Made by a program: the position numbers and the translations under genes
Notes under the pieces: model-generated
Seen by the model: the letters and a program-made list of their open reading frames with translations, nothing else
What the model was told of the DNA's origin: nothing
Databases searched by the model: none
NCBI RefSeq assembly: GCF_025399195.1
Contig: NW_026252093.1
Location: 1-64,000 of the forward strand
Origin: Umbelopsis ramanniana AG
Lineage: Eukaryota > Mucoromycota > Umbelopsidomycetes > Umbelopsidales > Umbelopsidaceae
Length of the DNA: 64,000 bases
Direction of reading: 5' to 3'
Shown: positions 36,622-47,601 of the stretch, one piece after another
Numbering within the stretch: position 1 is the first letter of the stretch
Layout: the number at the start of each line of letters is the position of its first letter

Positions 36622-38347
36622 ATGGATTCGTCGTCTGCGTCTGGCAATTTGTCTCCAGTGCCTTTGCATGGCAAACTACCAAGTATCTCATATTCCGCTT
36701 CCAACAATAAGAATTTCAAGATGCTGCACAATGGTTCTCCAAAGGATGTCAAAGTAGAGTCCTCCATGCACCTTGGTGGTCATATGATGCCTTCTGGATC
36801 TGCCTTTGTACCTCGTATGCATCATCAACATTTGCAACAAGACGACATTAACGCTGTTGTGTCACCTCCTTTAACACCATCCACTTCACCAGCCGCCTTT
36901 CTGAATGGGAATTTGCATTTTAAGAGAAAGTATTCCGTCGATGTTGGTCCTTTTGGCTTCAATAGCACCAATAGCGCTTCCATCATTCCCGCTGTCAACG
37001 CCTGTGTTCAAGAAGACTTTTATAGACGACATTCAACTTGCTCTGATATGTCAATGGATGATTACTCTCATGGAGCTGATCACTTTGGATTCCTAGCAAC
37101 CACGGACATGAGCCATAATCATGGCATGCATGGTTCTTTGCCATCGCCTCCCCGTGTTGATCACCGCACTAATTTTTCGCAGTTTGAAACACATCCTACG
37201 GAGCAGTTTTATCAAGATCACGCTCAGCAAATGCATCAGCTGCAAGACCAAATTCATCATGCTGATCATGTTCAAGGCTCACAAAACTCGCAATCCAAGA
37301 GGAAGCCGACAGGCAATCGTCATGTTTGCAAATACCCTTATTGCGGTTGGAGCTTCAAGCGTTATGAGCACTTGAAACGTCATATGCTGGTCCATACCGG
37401 CGAACGTCCACATGTGTGCAATTACCCAGGTTGCGGTAAAAGCTTCAGTCGATCTGATAACTTTGCAGCTCACTATCGCACACATACTAGAAGAGCTATG
37501 ATGCAGCGTAGAATGAGTGCCATTCCGTCAGAGTATGTCCCATCCGACTTGTCCAACAACGCCATGTCATTTGTCAATAATGAAAAATTTCAGGTACGTA
37601 AGTTACCCTAATGCTATAGAAAATGAAAATGCTTAAAAGAAAGGAAGTGACATGACACTGACTCTATATCATTGTGATTCCTTTCAGCAGGAGTATGCTA
37701 CAAATGAACAATACAGCATGCAAGAGCATAAATCTGACAAGCAACAAAATATCCATAGCCCATCATCACCACAAAGCCCAAGTACCCCATCCGCACTATC
37801 ACAATTGATTGATTATCAACAACATCACGATCAATCGCAACATCTGTATGAAACTCAACCTCCATCTTTTACCAATCTGGATAGGCAATTCATTTCCATG
37901 GAAGACCCCATGCCAACAGATTCTTTCATGACCGCTGCTTCTGAGAGACACCATGGTTCCATTCATAACCAAAGCCGGCGATCATCTACATCTGGCAAAG
38001 CTTGTGGAAAAGTACATGCATGCCAAGTATCTCATTGCCAAAGAAAATTCAAGCGACTAGAGCATCTCAAACGCCATATGCGCACTCATACCATGGAAAG
38101 ACCATTCACCTGTTCAATCGAAGGGTGTAATAAGTCATTTTCACGATCAGACAACCTTTCCCAGCACATCAAAACACATCAGAGGCGCGAGATGCGTGCC
38201 AATACATTGCCCGAGGATCACACCAAGCCTAGATTCAATAACTCCACTTCACCGGAGCATCAAGTCCGTGAATCCCACGATACCAGTAACGTGAATATGT
38301 TGAATATGAGCTGGCATGCGGGCAATGCTAGTTCTGTTGGCTGCTAA
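36622..38347 (+). CDS. C2H2 zinc-finger transcription factor with two finger pairs (Msn2-like)
   Basis: Two exons, 36622-37593 and 37688-38347, giving 543 residues. Finger pair 1 (about residues 234-289) has helices KRYEHLKRH and SRSDNFAAH joined by a TGERP linker. Finger pair 2 (about 434-488) has KRLEHLKRH and SRSDNLSQH joined by TMERP. The helix of the last finger equals that of yeast Msn2/Msn4 (RSDNLSQH), and the other is close to RSEHLKRH, so a CCCCT-type stress element is the likely target; this is inference. The rest is Ser/Gln/His-rich and disordered. The second exon has tandem acceptors (CAGCAG), so one Gln may be optional. The + strand after the stop is T-rich for about 300 bases, probably a U-rich 3' UTR. 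Confidence 0.9.
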
Positions 38348-40252
38348 GAAAAAACCATAGAAATTGCATCTTATCTTCTTTTTGTTATATACCAGAGAAA
38401 AAAGTTCTCTTTTGTTGTTTCCTGCTGGTTGCTTGCGACCACTGTTTTGTCCTTTACTTTGCGCTTCCTTTCCAAACCAAAAATGCCAGTGTTTGTCTTG
38501 CTCTCCCTCACCATTTCACAAGTGCCACATGAGTTCCACAATGAAGATCAGTCTTTTTTTTATTTATCATTTTTTGCTTCTTAATTTTTCGTCGTCATTC
38601 ATCCATTTGCTTTTCTTTTTTGTTTCGCACGTTTTAACCGCATTAAATCCATGTCTATACACTGCTAAAGAAATTTGATCTGTACGAATTGGATGGGTTG
38701 CCAACTGAAATTGGGGCAAATGGTGTACATCTTTCTCTTTTTATTATTTCATTTCCAGTGTTTTGTATTTGTTTAGTCTCTGGCGCTACCATCGCGTGGT
38801 CGGTATGTAATGCCCCTTCGATCAAGTTCATCTTCTACGTCATCCGGTATCCGACCAGATACTCGTACGGCGTATATTCCTCGTGTAAATTTGTCTAGTT
38901 GCCACCTTAGCGTTAGAAGCCGAGTCCATGCAAAATATACAATCTAGTTCTACAATTACCTATGCGCTGCCACTTGCCAACCCAACTTTCGTCTGGTCGC
39001 ATCATTGCAATAACACTGTAAAGAACGGCGTAGAATTAGCATGAGTAGGTGCGTTACGAGATCAAAAGGCGATCCTTCAAACTGACCCATCAAAGTTGGC
39101 ACTTGTGCACTCTGCCACACGTTCAACACTTCCTTGCATCCGCATTATATCCTCACAGTTCTCACAACCAGATTCTCTGAACTGTGAGGCATTCTGAAAC
39201 GTTAAGTGGTTTCGATATGATCAGTATGGGAAATTGTTCGATCAAACTCACAAAGCCTCTATATACCTTTACAAGAGAGCAAAGTAAACAAGCTCGAAGT
39301 TGTTTTTTGTCGTGTGGTAATACGTTAGCCATGGCAGGGTTCAAAATGACAGTGGTATGGCAATTGCACAGCAGAGAACTTGGGCCAGTGAAAGACTTTG
39401 GGACCGTCAATTTTCAAATCCCGCACTCGGATCTCCCCCTTTTGATAGCTAACGTACGACAGACGACGAGTAGAACGCGTTTGAGGGCATATGCCTAGAC
39501 TTTATAATACATAAAAGACTAATTGAAGAAATAATTTTCATGGTTGTGATGAGGATTCTACATTGCGGTTTTAGTACTAACATAGAAGAAGCAGGTAACA
39601 GAAATACAAGTTTTCACTTGAAATTTAGGTAAGTTATCGCCAAGGCCATGCACTGATGGTACGCTCCAGATTTTTCCATTAAGATTTATTTATACTCATT
39701 AAGAGAATGGTTAACTTTTGTTAACACTATCTATCCAGCTGCTACGGGCTTTTGGCGGACATGCGTCACCCGCGACAGACAAAACAATTCACCAAGTACC
39801 CCTAACATCCACTTGCAATTAAAGTCGATTTTTATCTTGCGTGGTCTGAGTTTGTTTAGACGATTATATAGAAGGATATATTTTTTCACGAAATGTAATA
39901 TAGTCTTAAAAAGGCGCCAAAGGATAGGTATGAAAGAGTGCATCGCTTCGCGGTGAGCGTTCTATAGAAGTTGTAATTCAATATCCATACAAAAAAAAAA
40001 CAACAAGTACAGGTTGTCTGAAGACTGTTTGAACGTTTTGCATAAGGTTCCCTGTTTTTGAATATATGTGGCAAATGACCTTTAGATGTTGGTCTGCAAA
40101 GTCGGTAAGGATTTAGATGCAGTTGTTCTCAGTTGCAGGGAAGCTTCCAAGTGGTTACACGAATGTGCTTCAAATTTGCCCTCTCCCTTCTTAGCACTGC
40201 CATTTGACTAGCTAGTCGCAGCCTTGTAACTGCATTGAATGTACAGTGACAA
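38348..40252. other. Gene-poor region after the zinc-finger gene
   Basis: The first 300 bases are a pyrimidine-rich probable 3' UTR. The rest of this 1.9-kb stretch has only short frames on both strands, the longest being 39184-39498 (+, 104 codons), with no recognised domain, signal peptide or splice pattern. No tRNA, repeat family or transposon feature was seen. Confidence 0.4.
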
Positions 40253-40507
40253 CTATACTTCCGAATGCGGCACGTCTAGGAACAAGCTCTCTTCAAATAG
40301 CTGATCTGAGTCAAGCTTATCTAGCTCGCGGTGTTTTTCCGTTCTCTTTATGTCGGTCCTCAAAGCCGGTTCGTGAAAGTCTCGTGTGTTCAAAATGTTG
40401 GCAAGTGGTGAATAATCTGGAGTATACCAGTCAATTAGCTCCAGTGGTAGCGCATCGATAAAGGTTACGGACAAAATGGTGAAGATGACGGCAAGTGCGA
40501 GTTTCAT
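40253..40507 (-). CDS. Candidate small secreted protein
   Basis: A single-exon frame of 84 residues. The N-terminus MKLALAVIFTILSVTFIDA is a good secretion signal: positive residue, hydrophobic core, then Ala at a plausible cleavage point near residue 19. The mature part has no cysteine and is charged. A dibasic Lys-Arg at residues 54-55 could be cut by a Kex2-type protease, leaving a roughly 29-residue acidic C-terminal peptide. I do not recognise a family. The case for a gene rests on the signal peptide and on its isolation from other coding frames. An in-frame ATG at 40534 would add nine residues in front of the signal and is less likely. Confidence 0.45.
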   Translation of the reverse strand: MKLALAVIFTILSVTFIDALPLELIDWYTPDYSPLANILNTRDFHEPALRTDIKRTEKHRELDKLDSDQLFEESLFLDVPHSEV

Positions 40508-41570
40508 GGAACAAGTGAATGTAAAAAACGACATCAATTATAATATGAAGCTATTTATTACTCTGTCTTGGAAGATACTTTTGGTATGTAAGGACACCAT
40601 GTGACCTAGGGTGAGGAATTCTCTTTATTGAATTGCTTGTAAGCTGCACATGTTATTTTGCCACGCTTGAAGTACCAAGCCTAGTAAAAGCTTTCATGAT
40701 TCAAACAATCATTCATAAAACAGCTGCTTGACAGCGCTTCCTTTTTCACGGTCGTCCGCCAAATTACCTCCAAGTGAGCGTGCGTCAACACTGGCGCTAG
40801 GCAAACAAACAGGAGATGCAATTATAAAATGTTAGCATAAACGCAATGGATATGTCAACAGCAATCCAGGCGCTCCTATTGAAAGTTTGTAAAAATAAGA
40901 TATTGTTTCTTGCTCAAAGCTGTTTGAACAATGAAGTAACTCATTACATGAGTGGTGATATGAACAGACTTTGCATTGTGAACCTAAGGTTACTTTTGCT
41001 CCGCTGAAATGGTAGTGAAAATATTCATAGACAGAAAAGCAACGATTATCTCTTTCTTCATTTGCGTCTACTACTTCGTCGACTATAGATCTGCTTAACG
41101 TGGTGATCACTTTAAGGTCACTCCATGCCACCAATCCATTTATCATTTGCCTCATATGTAAAATTTTCAAAGAATATACAAATTCTGGAGGAAAATTACT
41201 GCTCATATACTGGAAACTTGCTCTTTCAGAGAGGAAGGCTATGCTGGATGGATTCGCTTGTCGCGAAATGTGCAACAGACGGCTTCAGGTGGCGATCAAA
41301 TTGTTGACTCAGCGGTGGTTTAATATCAATGAGAATTGCACAATTGAACTGAAGTTCCCCACTTGGATTGCTGGAGGCACGGAACGAGATCACAGATATT
41401 GTATTAAAGCATTGGGAAAGTATGACTACAATTTCAATACACGTTCCATCCGTAAATTTCCTTGCTGTATTATTTTCAGAGGCAGCCGGTGTCCGGCCGG
41501 ACTGTCATTTTCAAAATTCTTTCAACCCAAGAAACTGGCCTGCAGCAGCAACCCTTAACAATATCAAAAC
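40508..41570. other. Intergenic region with overlapping unassigned frames
   Basis: Two long opposing frames overlap here (40832-41275 on minus, 147 codons; 41100-41558 on plus, 152 codons). Neither shows a domain, signal peptide or family pattern, and they occupy each other's antisense, so at most one could be real. The region should hold the promoters of the small secreted protein (-) and the COX14-like gene (+). Confidence 0.35.
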
Positions 41571-42019
41571 ATGCCAGCTGGATCGTCATTGGCAGATATT
41601 GCCCAAAAGTCAGTTGTATTGCTGTTGGCTGGTTCAACCGGTTAGTACTCTGTAACTCTAAATCATATTACATACCCTAACCATAAACTAATGTCAACGT
41701 TATCGAATGTCATAGTTTACTATGTCGTCAACATTGGCGTTATGGTGAATCGTCGCATGGAATTGAAGAAGCAAGGAAGGCTGGACGAAGAGCTGGTGAG
41801 TGTTAACGCTAATTTGCGTATTGAAATAGCCTTGTAGTGCACTCAGCACGGTTGCTAGTATCAAATGCTAACTAAACCACCACGCAGGCAAAGCTAGCTC
41901 GCCAGCGTTTTGGTGAATCTGCCAACGTCGATGCTTCGGGACTGCACTCTGAGACCCTCACAACACCGACACCATTACCTATGTCTGAACAACCAGGGGC
42001 AAGCGTTGACAAGGATTAG
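41571..42019 (+). CDS. Small single-span membrane protein, COX14-like
   Basis: Three exons, 41571-41640, 41716-41795 and 41888-42019, giving 93 residues. The N-terminal third holds one hydrophobic span (SVVLLLAGSTVYYVVNIGVMV) followed by basic MNRRMELKKQ-type residues, then a charged stretch and a Ser/Thr/Pro-rich tail. The short DxxxxSVVLLLAGSTxYY pattern followed by a basic region resembles fungal COX14, an assembly factor for cytochrome c oxidase in the mitochondrial inner membrane. The match is by eye on a short protein, so the name is tentative. All three exons keep frame with good donors (GTTAGT, GTGAGT). It converges on Atg17 with 214 bp between stops. Confidence 0.6.
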
Positions 42020-42233
42020 GCAAAAAATACACACACCTCTCAAAGAAAACACAACAAAAGATTGATATCCTTAACAAAAACCATACATGGGTTTCCAAAA
42101 CAAAGTATAATGTCCAGTCCAATGTACAAATAACAACATCTCCATTGTGAATATAATACAATCATCTCTTTCAAACTTCTTTGACCTTTTGAATGAACTG
42201 CATTGGTGAGCCATAGCGTAGAATATGATATCA

Positions 42234-44227
42234 TTATGATTGTGGAGTTTGGGTTTGAGCGCTTTCGTAGTTCTCCGTACGCTGAAGTGCCTGAAGGTCA
42301 CCAACAGTTAGTCCCACGTGTTGAAGATCTTTAGAGTTAGAAACCAATTTACCTCATCCAAAGCTTTTGCTGATATGACTGGCAGTTCCAGATTATCCGG
42401 GGATAAACTTACGGCAATCGTTGGCGGAGGTTCCTGTCGGGCATCAGTGTATAAGTTTATGAGTTTGCACTTTCTCAGCCACACCAAATGTTCACTTTAC
42501 CCTCATAAATGGACAAAGATCTGTAGGCAAGTATGCACCGTGCTTACTATCCCATTCACGACGCTGCTCTAGCTCCTCTGTACATATTTTATCAATATTG
42601 ACGGAAGTAGACCTACTGTTGGAAAAGGGTTTAGCTCACCTTTGTATAAGTCGTCAAATTGTCGACGGTATTCCTCCAACATTTTCGCCTGTTTTAATTG
42701 AACTCTTTGGCGTCTAGTAATCTCCAGAGTCAAGTAATCGTAGGACACCGCATATTCAATGTACCTGCGACCAAAATTTAATAGTCTTGTCTTCGTGCAA
42801 TTGGTTTGAAGAAGCTACTTACCAGTCGACCAAACCCCATAGATTTTGGAAGTAGTTATTCAAGACATCCTTCCTTTCTTGAAGCTCCAACTAGGGATGG
42901 CGTTAATTTATATAAGAATTGCCATTGACAGATCCTTTCATATAATCACCTCGATGCGAATGAGCCTGTCAAAAATGTTATCTAGTGGCCCTTTGGAATC
43001 GCCTATCCTTTCCAGCTCTGAGAACAATCGTGCCATACTGTCGTATACTTTGTTATATTCATCTGATTGTGAACGCATGTCCTCCCTAATTAGTGGTGGG
43101 TAAGTAAACGCGGGACTTGGTGTAAAGGAAAAAAAAATACATGCCTTATATTTTCCACTTCCTGTAAAGACGTTTGAAGATTTTCAATTATATCTGGTAC
43201 ATGATCATGATCATCTTGGAGTACTGAAAAAAACAACTATAAATATGAAGGGAATGGTTGAGGCAGCGCGAGAAATGAAGGCGTACCTGAAATATCCAGA
43301 TACTCAGATGGCTTGGATTGAAAAACTCTGCAAAGACCTGAATTAACACCCAATAGCGGATGTGATGATGAAAATAAGATCAACGTACTTCATGGCGCTT
43401 CCAACTTGATCATAATGATTCGTCAAGCTCGTTAGGATATCCGCCATATGGGTAATTTCAGCTTCTTGTGCACTTTTCTTCGCAACAGCAAAGTCGGATG
43501 CGGTTTCTTCAAGTCGCTTCATATTGAACGACTTTTGAGCTGTTACAAGAGATTGTAAAGAGGTATAAAGGGACTTTGCCATTCCTTGCAGAGTCGACCT
43601 TAGAGCCTAAGGGAGTAAATGTATGTCAATAGCATACACACCCTGGATATTACCAATTGCATTAATATCCAACCTCCACTGCGCTGATTTCGTCGTCCGT
43701 TTTCTGCTGTAGGTCAAGCACAGCTTGATCGTCAATGTAATCGAATAGACTCTTCTTCTTTGTATACATCTCATTTTTGGAGAGCTGGTCGCTGGTATGT
43801 GTTTGAAGATAGTTGAGGTTTACTCTCAAGATATCTGGATCTATAGTACTTTTCTTGAGCGAGTCGAAAGTTTGTTGGACTGCGAGGGATAAATTGCCCA
43901 ACGCGGCCTCCTTGGTCTACAACGCAATTGCCAAATGAATGACTGAATGTATTGCTATCATCTATGTCATGAAGCCATATGCTTTACCTTTATGAAGCCT
44001 TGTAAGTCTCCTGCTGTTAATATTATAAAGTCATGTATTTTGACAAGCGTGTTCAATTGCGTTTTTATGTGCTCTGATAGAAAGACGAGCTTTGACCACT
44101 GCGCGTCTAGGTTCTCCGCAAACATGGCAGAATCTTTCGTACACTGATTCGCTTGTTCGCATATTGCTTGTCCGGTTTGCAAAGCCTTTTTCGCAAATAA
44201 CAGAATGCTTATCAATTCCTGTTCCAT
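42234..44227 (-). CDS. ATG17: Autophagy scaffold protein Atg17
   Basis: Eleven exons in transcription order: 44227-43988, 43916-43674, 43606-43389, 43327-43287, 43223-43145, 43085-42950, 42890-42823, 42764-42640, 42577-42501, 42433-42353 and 42290-42234, giving 454 residues. The protein is almost all helical and coiled coil. LISILLFAKKAL at the N-terminus, KKSLFDYIDDQAVLDLQQK in the middle (compare LHDFVDExGVEEL of filamentous fungi) and RRQFDDLYKEELEQRREW near the end fit the APG17 family. Atg17 forms the S-shaped dimer of the Atg1/Atg13 starvation complex at the phagophore assembly site. The intron at 43144-43086 has a GC donor (AAG|GCATGT); no GT donor nearby keeps the frame. Family assignment is by pattern, not search. 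Confidence 0.8.
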
Positions 44228-44405
44228 CAATGCTTTTGAAGATTGAGTTTCAAGTTACGTTGGGTCCACTGACCACTTTTTGAATACAATGGTGAGGCAC
44301 GTGCACATTGGATTATTGTTTGGGATGTTCCTTAGGTTTTTATTACGGAATAATGCTAGATATCTTAAGCTACATAAATACTAATAACAAGTAAAAAGTA
44401 TCAAC

Positions 44406-46784
44406 TTATGGGGTGATGCCGGAGAAATTGGCTCCTCCAAGAGGGCAGTTGTCGAAGGCACCGCCAACGCCACCGTAGCCCCACCAGTCAGGGAACCAGT
44501 CAGAGCCTGAGGTGACACCGAAAATGATGACACCAGCAATGGCGACACCGGAATCCAAAGCGGCAGAGGTGACATAGTTATACTTGGTCCACCATTCATG
44601 TCTGTACTTGCGGATCCAGTACATGAAGACGAAACCACCAGCGCACCACATGGAGAAGTTCAAGGGTACAGCAGGAGGCATCATACCGGTGGCGTTGAAG
44701 ATCAAAGGAATATGGACATACTTGACCCATGAGTTGGGATATCTCTTGGACAAGAAGTAGAATGGAATAGGAAGGACGGCACCGATAAGGAAGAAGTACA
44801 ACATGCTGCTGTATGGAGAGTCACCAGCGAACAACTTATGAGGTCCAATAGCACCCCAGATGATGGAGGCAGAGTAGAAAGTATGAGCTGAAGGGCAGGT
44901 GAAGGGATATGCGGCAGTAGTACAGATATTGGGAACGGTGGCCATCAACCATTTACCAGTGGCAAGATTGATAATTCCACCAACGAAAGTACCGATGATT
45001 TGAACGATGAACATAGCTCTAGGAGGAATCTTGGTGTAATGGCCAAGCTTAAGATCAGACACGAAGGTCAGACCTTGAACCATGGAAATGTAACCGTAGG
45101 TCTTGAAGGTAACGTTGGCAATTGGGTGACCAGGAAGAGCGAAACCAATGATGAATTCGGTGATAACGTTCAAACCAGGAGTCTGATTGGTAATGGCAGA
45201 AATGATACCAATAGGAAGAATGAAGATAGCAGACAAAGCGATGGAGAGGATAAGACCCCACCATGGGAGGGTAATGGGCCAGGCATAGATGACACCGAAG
45301 GAGATACCGATGGTGACGATGAAGATAGAATAGTACCACCAGCTGGGAACTTCAGGGTAAGCGCGCATCAGCTTCATGTGGATATCTTCGTCGTCAGTTC
45401 TTGATCGCTTGAATTGACGGACAATTTCCTTTCCGTGGTAAAGAACAGTGTGGGTCAAGACGGAAGTAAGACCAGCAAACATGATACCGTAGGTGAAGGC
45501 AAAGAGGACAGAGAGACGAGCAGGACCGTATTCAGCATAGGCTTCCTCATTCAAAGTGTTATCGGCATTGAGGACCATAGTGTTGTTCCAAACTTCACCA
45601 GTGGCAGTGTACAACGAGGAAGAAACAATTGGGAATGTCTTGGCATCCCAGACATTGCTATAGTACAAGATGGGGACGAGGACCCATGCGACGACAGCAA
45701 AACCAACTGTAACAACGTAAATGTCAGTCTACTTGAATGTTAATTGGATAACAGTGAAATTGTGTATACTAACCAGCAATGTTGGCAATAGCCCAGAAAG
45801 GAACAATAAGAGGAGAGAGAAGGTAAGAGGTGATGGTGGCCCAATCGAATGAAAGAGCGAGCATACCCAAACCATTGTAACCACTGGTAAGTTGAGAGAG
45901 GACAAGGTTATCAGGCTTGATCCAGCAAACCCAAGAGAAGTATGTCAAAACAGGGAAGAAGTATCCTGGAAGCCAGTAGTAGACGAACATGCAGCCAAAG
46001 ACCATTCCGAACCACTTCAGACGAGTAGGACCAGTCCAGTTTTCTTCTGTGATGTGAAGAGAGCGGAAAAGTGATACATTGACCAAGTTGGCAGGCCAGA
46101 CCATGGCGGAAGGATAGACGAGGTATGGACGAAGGACACCAGCCATACCATAACCAAGCAATTGAGTGGTCATGACAAGGAGGAAACCACCACCCCAGCC
46201 AATGTCTTGCTTGTACCAAAGAATTTGTACAGTGATGACATCCATGGCATAGGCGGTGTTGTAGGCACAGTTAGCCATAACGGTAATCAAAACGTGCTCC
46301 TTCATGGAGAACGGACCAGGATTCCAGAATCTTGATCGGGGAATGACCTTTTCCATAAGCTTTGCGATGGGGAAGGAAACCAACTGTACAATAAGAGGTG
46401 ACAACATAAGGGCCATAGCACGGTACCAGAAGAACTGGTTAATGAAACCGAGAAGAGCGGTAAAGACGATGCCGAGCGAGAAGACTCGGAAGGTGTAAAC
46501 AGGAATAGTGGGATCATCCGTGCTAAAAGATAAAGAAAAGTCAGTGATCTGGTAGCTGGAATCGCCTAGTATTCAGGTATAAGCAATGCATACTTTGGTA
46601 CAACGGCAGCAACTTCTTCGATGGGGGAATTGTCTTCTTCATCGTCGTGATCTTTGTCATAACTGACGGCTTCTTCCATGTAATCTTTTTCTTGATATTC
46701 TTTATGCCCCAAGTGCTCGCTGACGTTCGATTCGGCACGAACCATTTGTGGTTCTGTGTCATAGTGGTTGTCAGTATCCACCAT
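44406..46784 (-). CDS. Oligopeptide transporter, OPT family, copy 1
   Basis: Three exons in transcription order: 46784-46594, 46522-45774 and 45706-44406, giving 746 residues. An acidic cytosolic N-terminus ends in NSPIEEVAAVVP, then about 14 membrane segments follow. The OPT hallmark NPGPFSMKEHVLITVMAN is present, with SYLLSPLIVPFWA, the conserved NQTPGLNVITEFIIGFALPGHPIANVTFKTYG split across loops, and the C-terminal WGYGGVGG-like end. OPTs import tetra- to hexapeptides and glutathione with protons, usually at the plasma membrane. It lies in tandem with copy 2, 817 bp away on the same strand. It has an intron at 45773-45707 that copy 2 lacks. Confidence 0.95.
45097..45269. repeat. 173-bp tract identical in both OPT copies (copy 1)
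   Basis: By direct comparison this stretch is base-for-base identical to 48382-48554 in the other OPT gene, while the sequence on either side differs every few bases, including silent positions. The tract codes for the conserved ITNQTPGLNVITEF-type region. It looks like a recent gene-conversion patch. Confidence 0.85.
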
Positions 46785-47601
46785 TTTGTCGTTTTCTGTT
46801 TGGATAAACCAAGTGAGCGAAGAAAGACGAGATGGGATATTTTACGGAGCCGTTATCTGTGGTCTGTATTTATATTCGCTGTTTCGATGATTTAGGAATG
46901 AATCTGAAAAAAATTATAGTTTTTCCAGCTGAACCTTGTACAGGCAATGAGGAACAAACGACCATTTACTCTCGTCGCCATTCCATATTCAGACACATTT
47001 GACCTATTTGGTTGCATGTGAGATAAAGAAACTCAACAGCGCCCTGTGTAACGAATGGTGGAAATTAGAAGACGAGAACAAGCGAAGACCCATAGTGACT
47101 ATTTTGTTTTCCATAATACAACTCCATAAAACAAGTTGGTCATCGCCAGCCGAGAACACCACTATTCAGATTTATCACGGCCAGTGTCTATCTTTCACTT
47201 CCAACGCAACTTGCCAGCTGCCATTGCCACTCATCGAGAGGCTGTAGCATGTCCATATTCGGTATTTTTTATCATTTTAAGACTTAGCTCTTAGTCCGAT
47301 CGGTAGCAGCCAAGAAGTGCAGATTCAGTTGGTAAACACCACAGTGTGATATCCAAAAATGTAAATGAAATTAAGTTCATATGGGTGTGCCAGCTGGTAA
47401 TGAAAAAATCATTGATTCTTTTAGTTATTATTCTGTTACAAGATACACTCCATTACAAAAAAAAAAAAAATTGGGGGAGAGGGTTTGTGGGTATGCTTAA
47501 ATGGCAATAATTTTTAACTCAACACTACGGCTGCTTTTTCGTTACATTTTATCAAAGATAAATCGAGAGATCCTCCTTTGGCATTGGATAATGAAATAGA
47601 A
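46785..47601. other. Spacer between tandem OPT genes
   Basis: These 817 bases hold the promoter of copy 1 and the 3' flank of copy 2. An A-run of about 14 bases (47457-47470) lies in the 3' flank of copy 2. Only short frames (largest 82 codons) without recognisable features are present. Confidence 0.4.

Noticed and set aside
41100-41558. 152-codon + frame, and 147-codon minus frame 40832-41275
   Set aside because: They overlap antisense, have no recognisable domain or signal, and chance frames of this length are expected in 64 kb.
43190-43225. Repeated GATCAT palindromes
   Set aside because: They code Asp-His-Asp-His in Atg17 and are too short to be a separate element.
45000-45404. 134-codon antisense frame in OPT copy 1, with a similar one at 48285-48689 in copy 2
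   Set aside because: They look conserved only because the sense strands are paralogous and partly identical. Their composition is that of an antisense shadow and no domain is visible.
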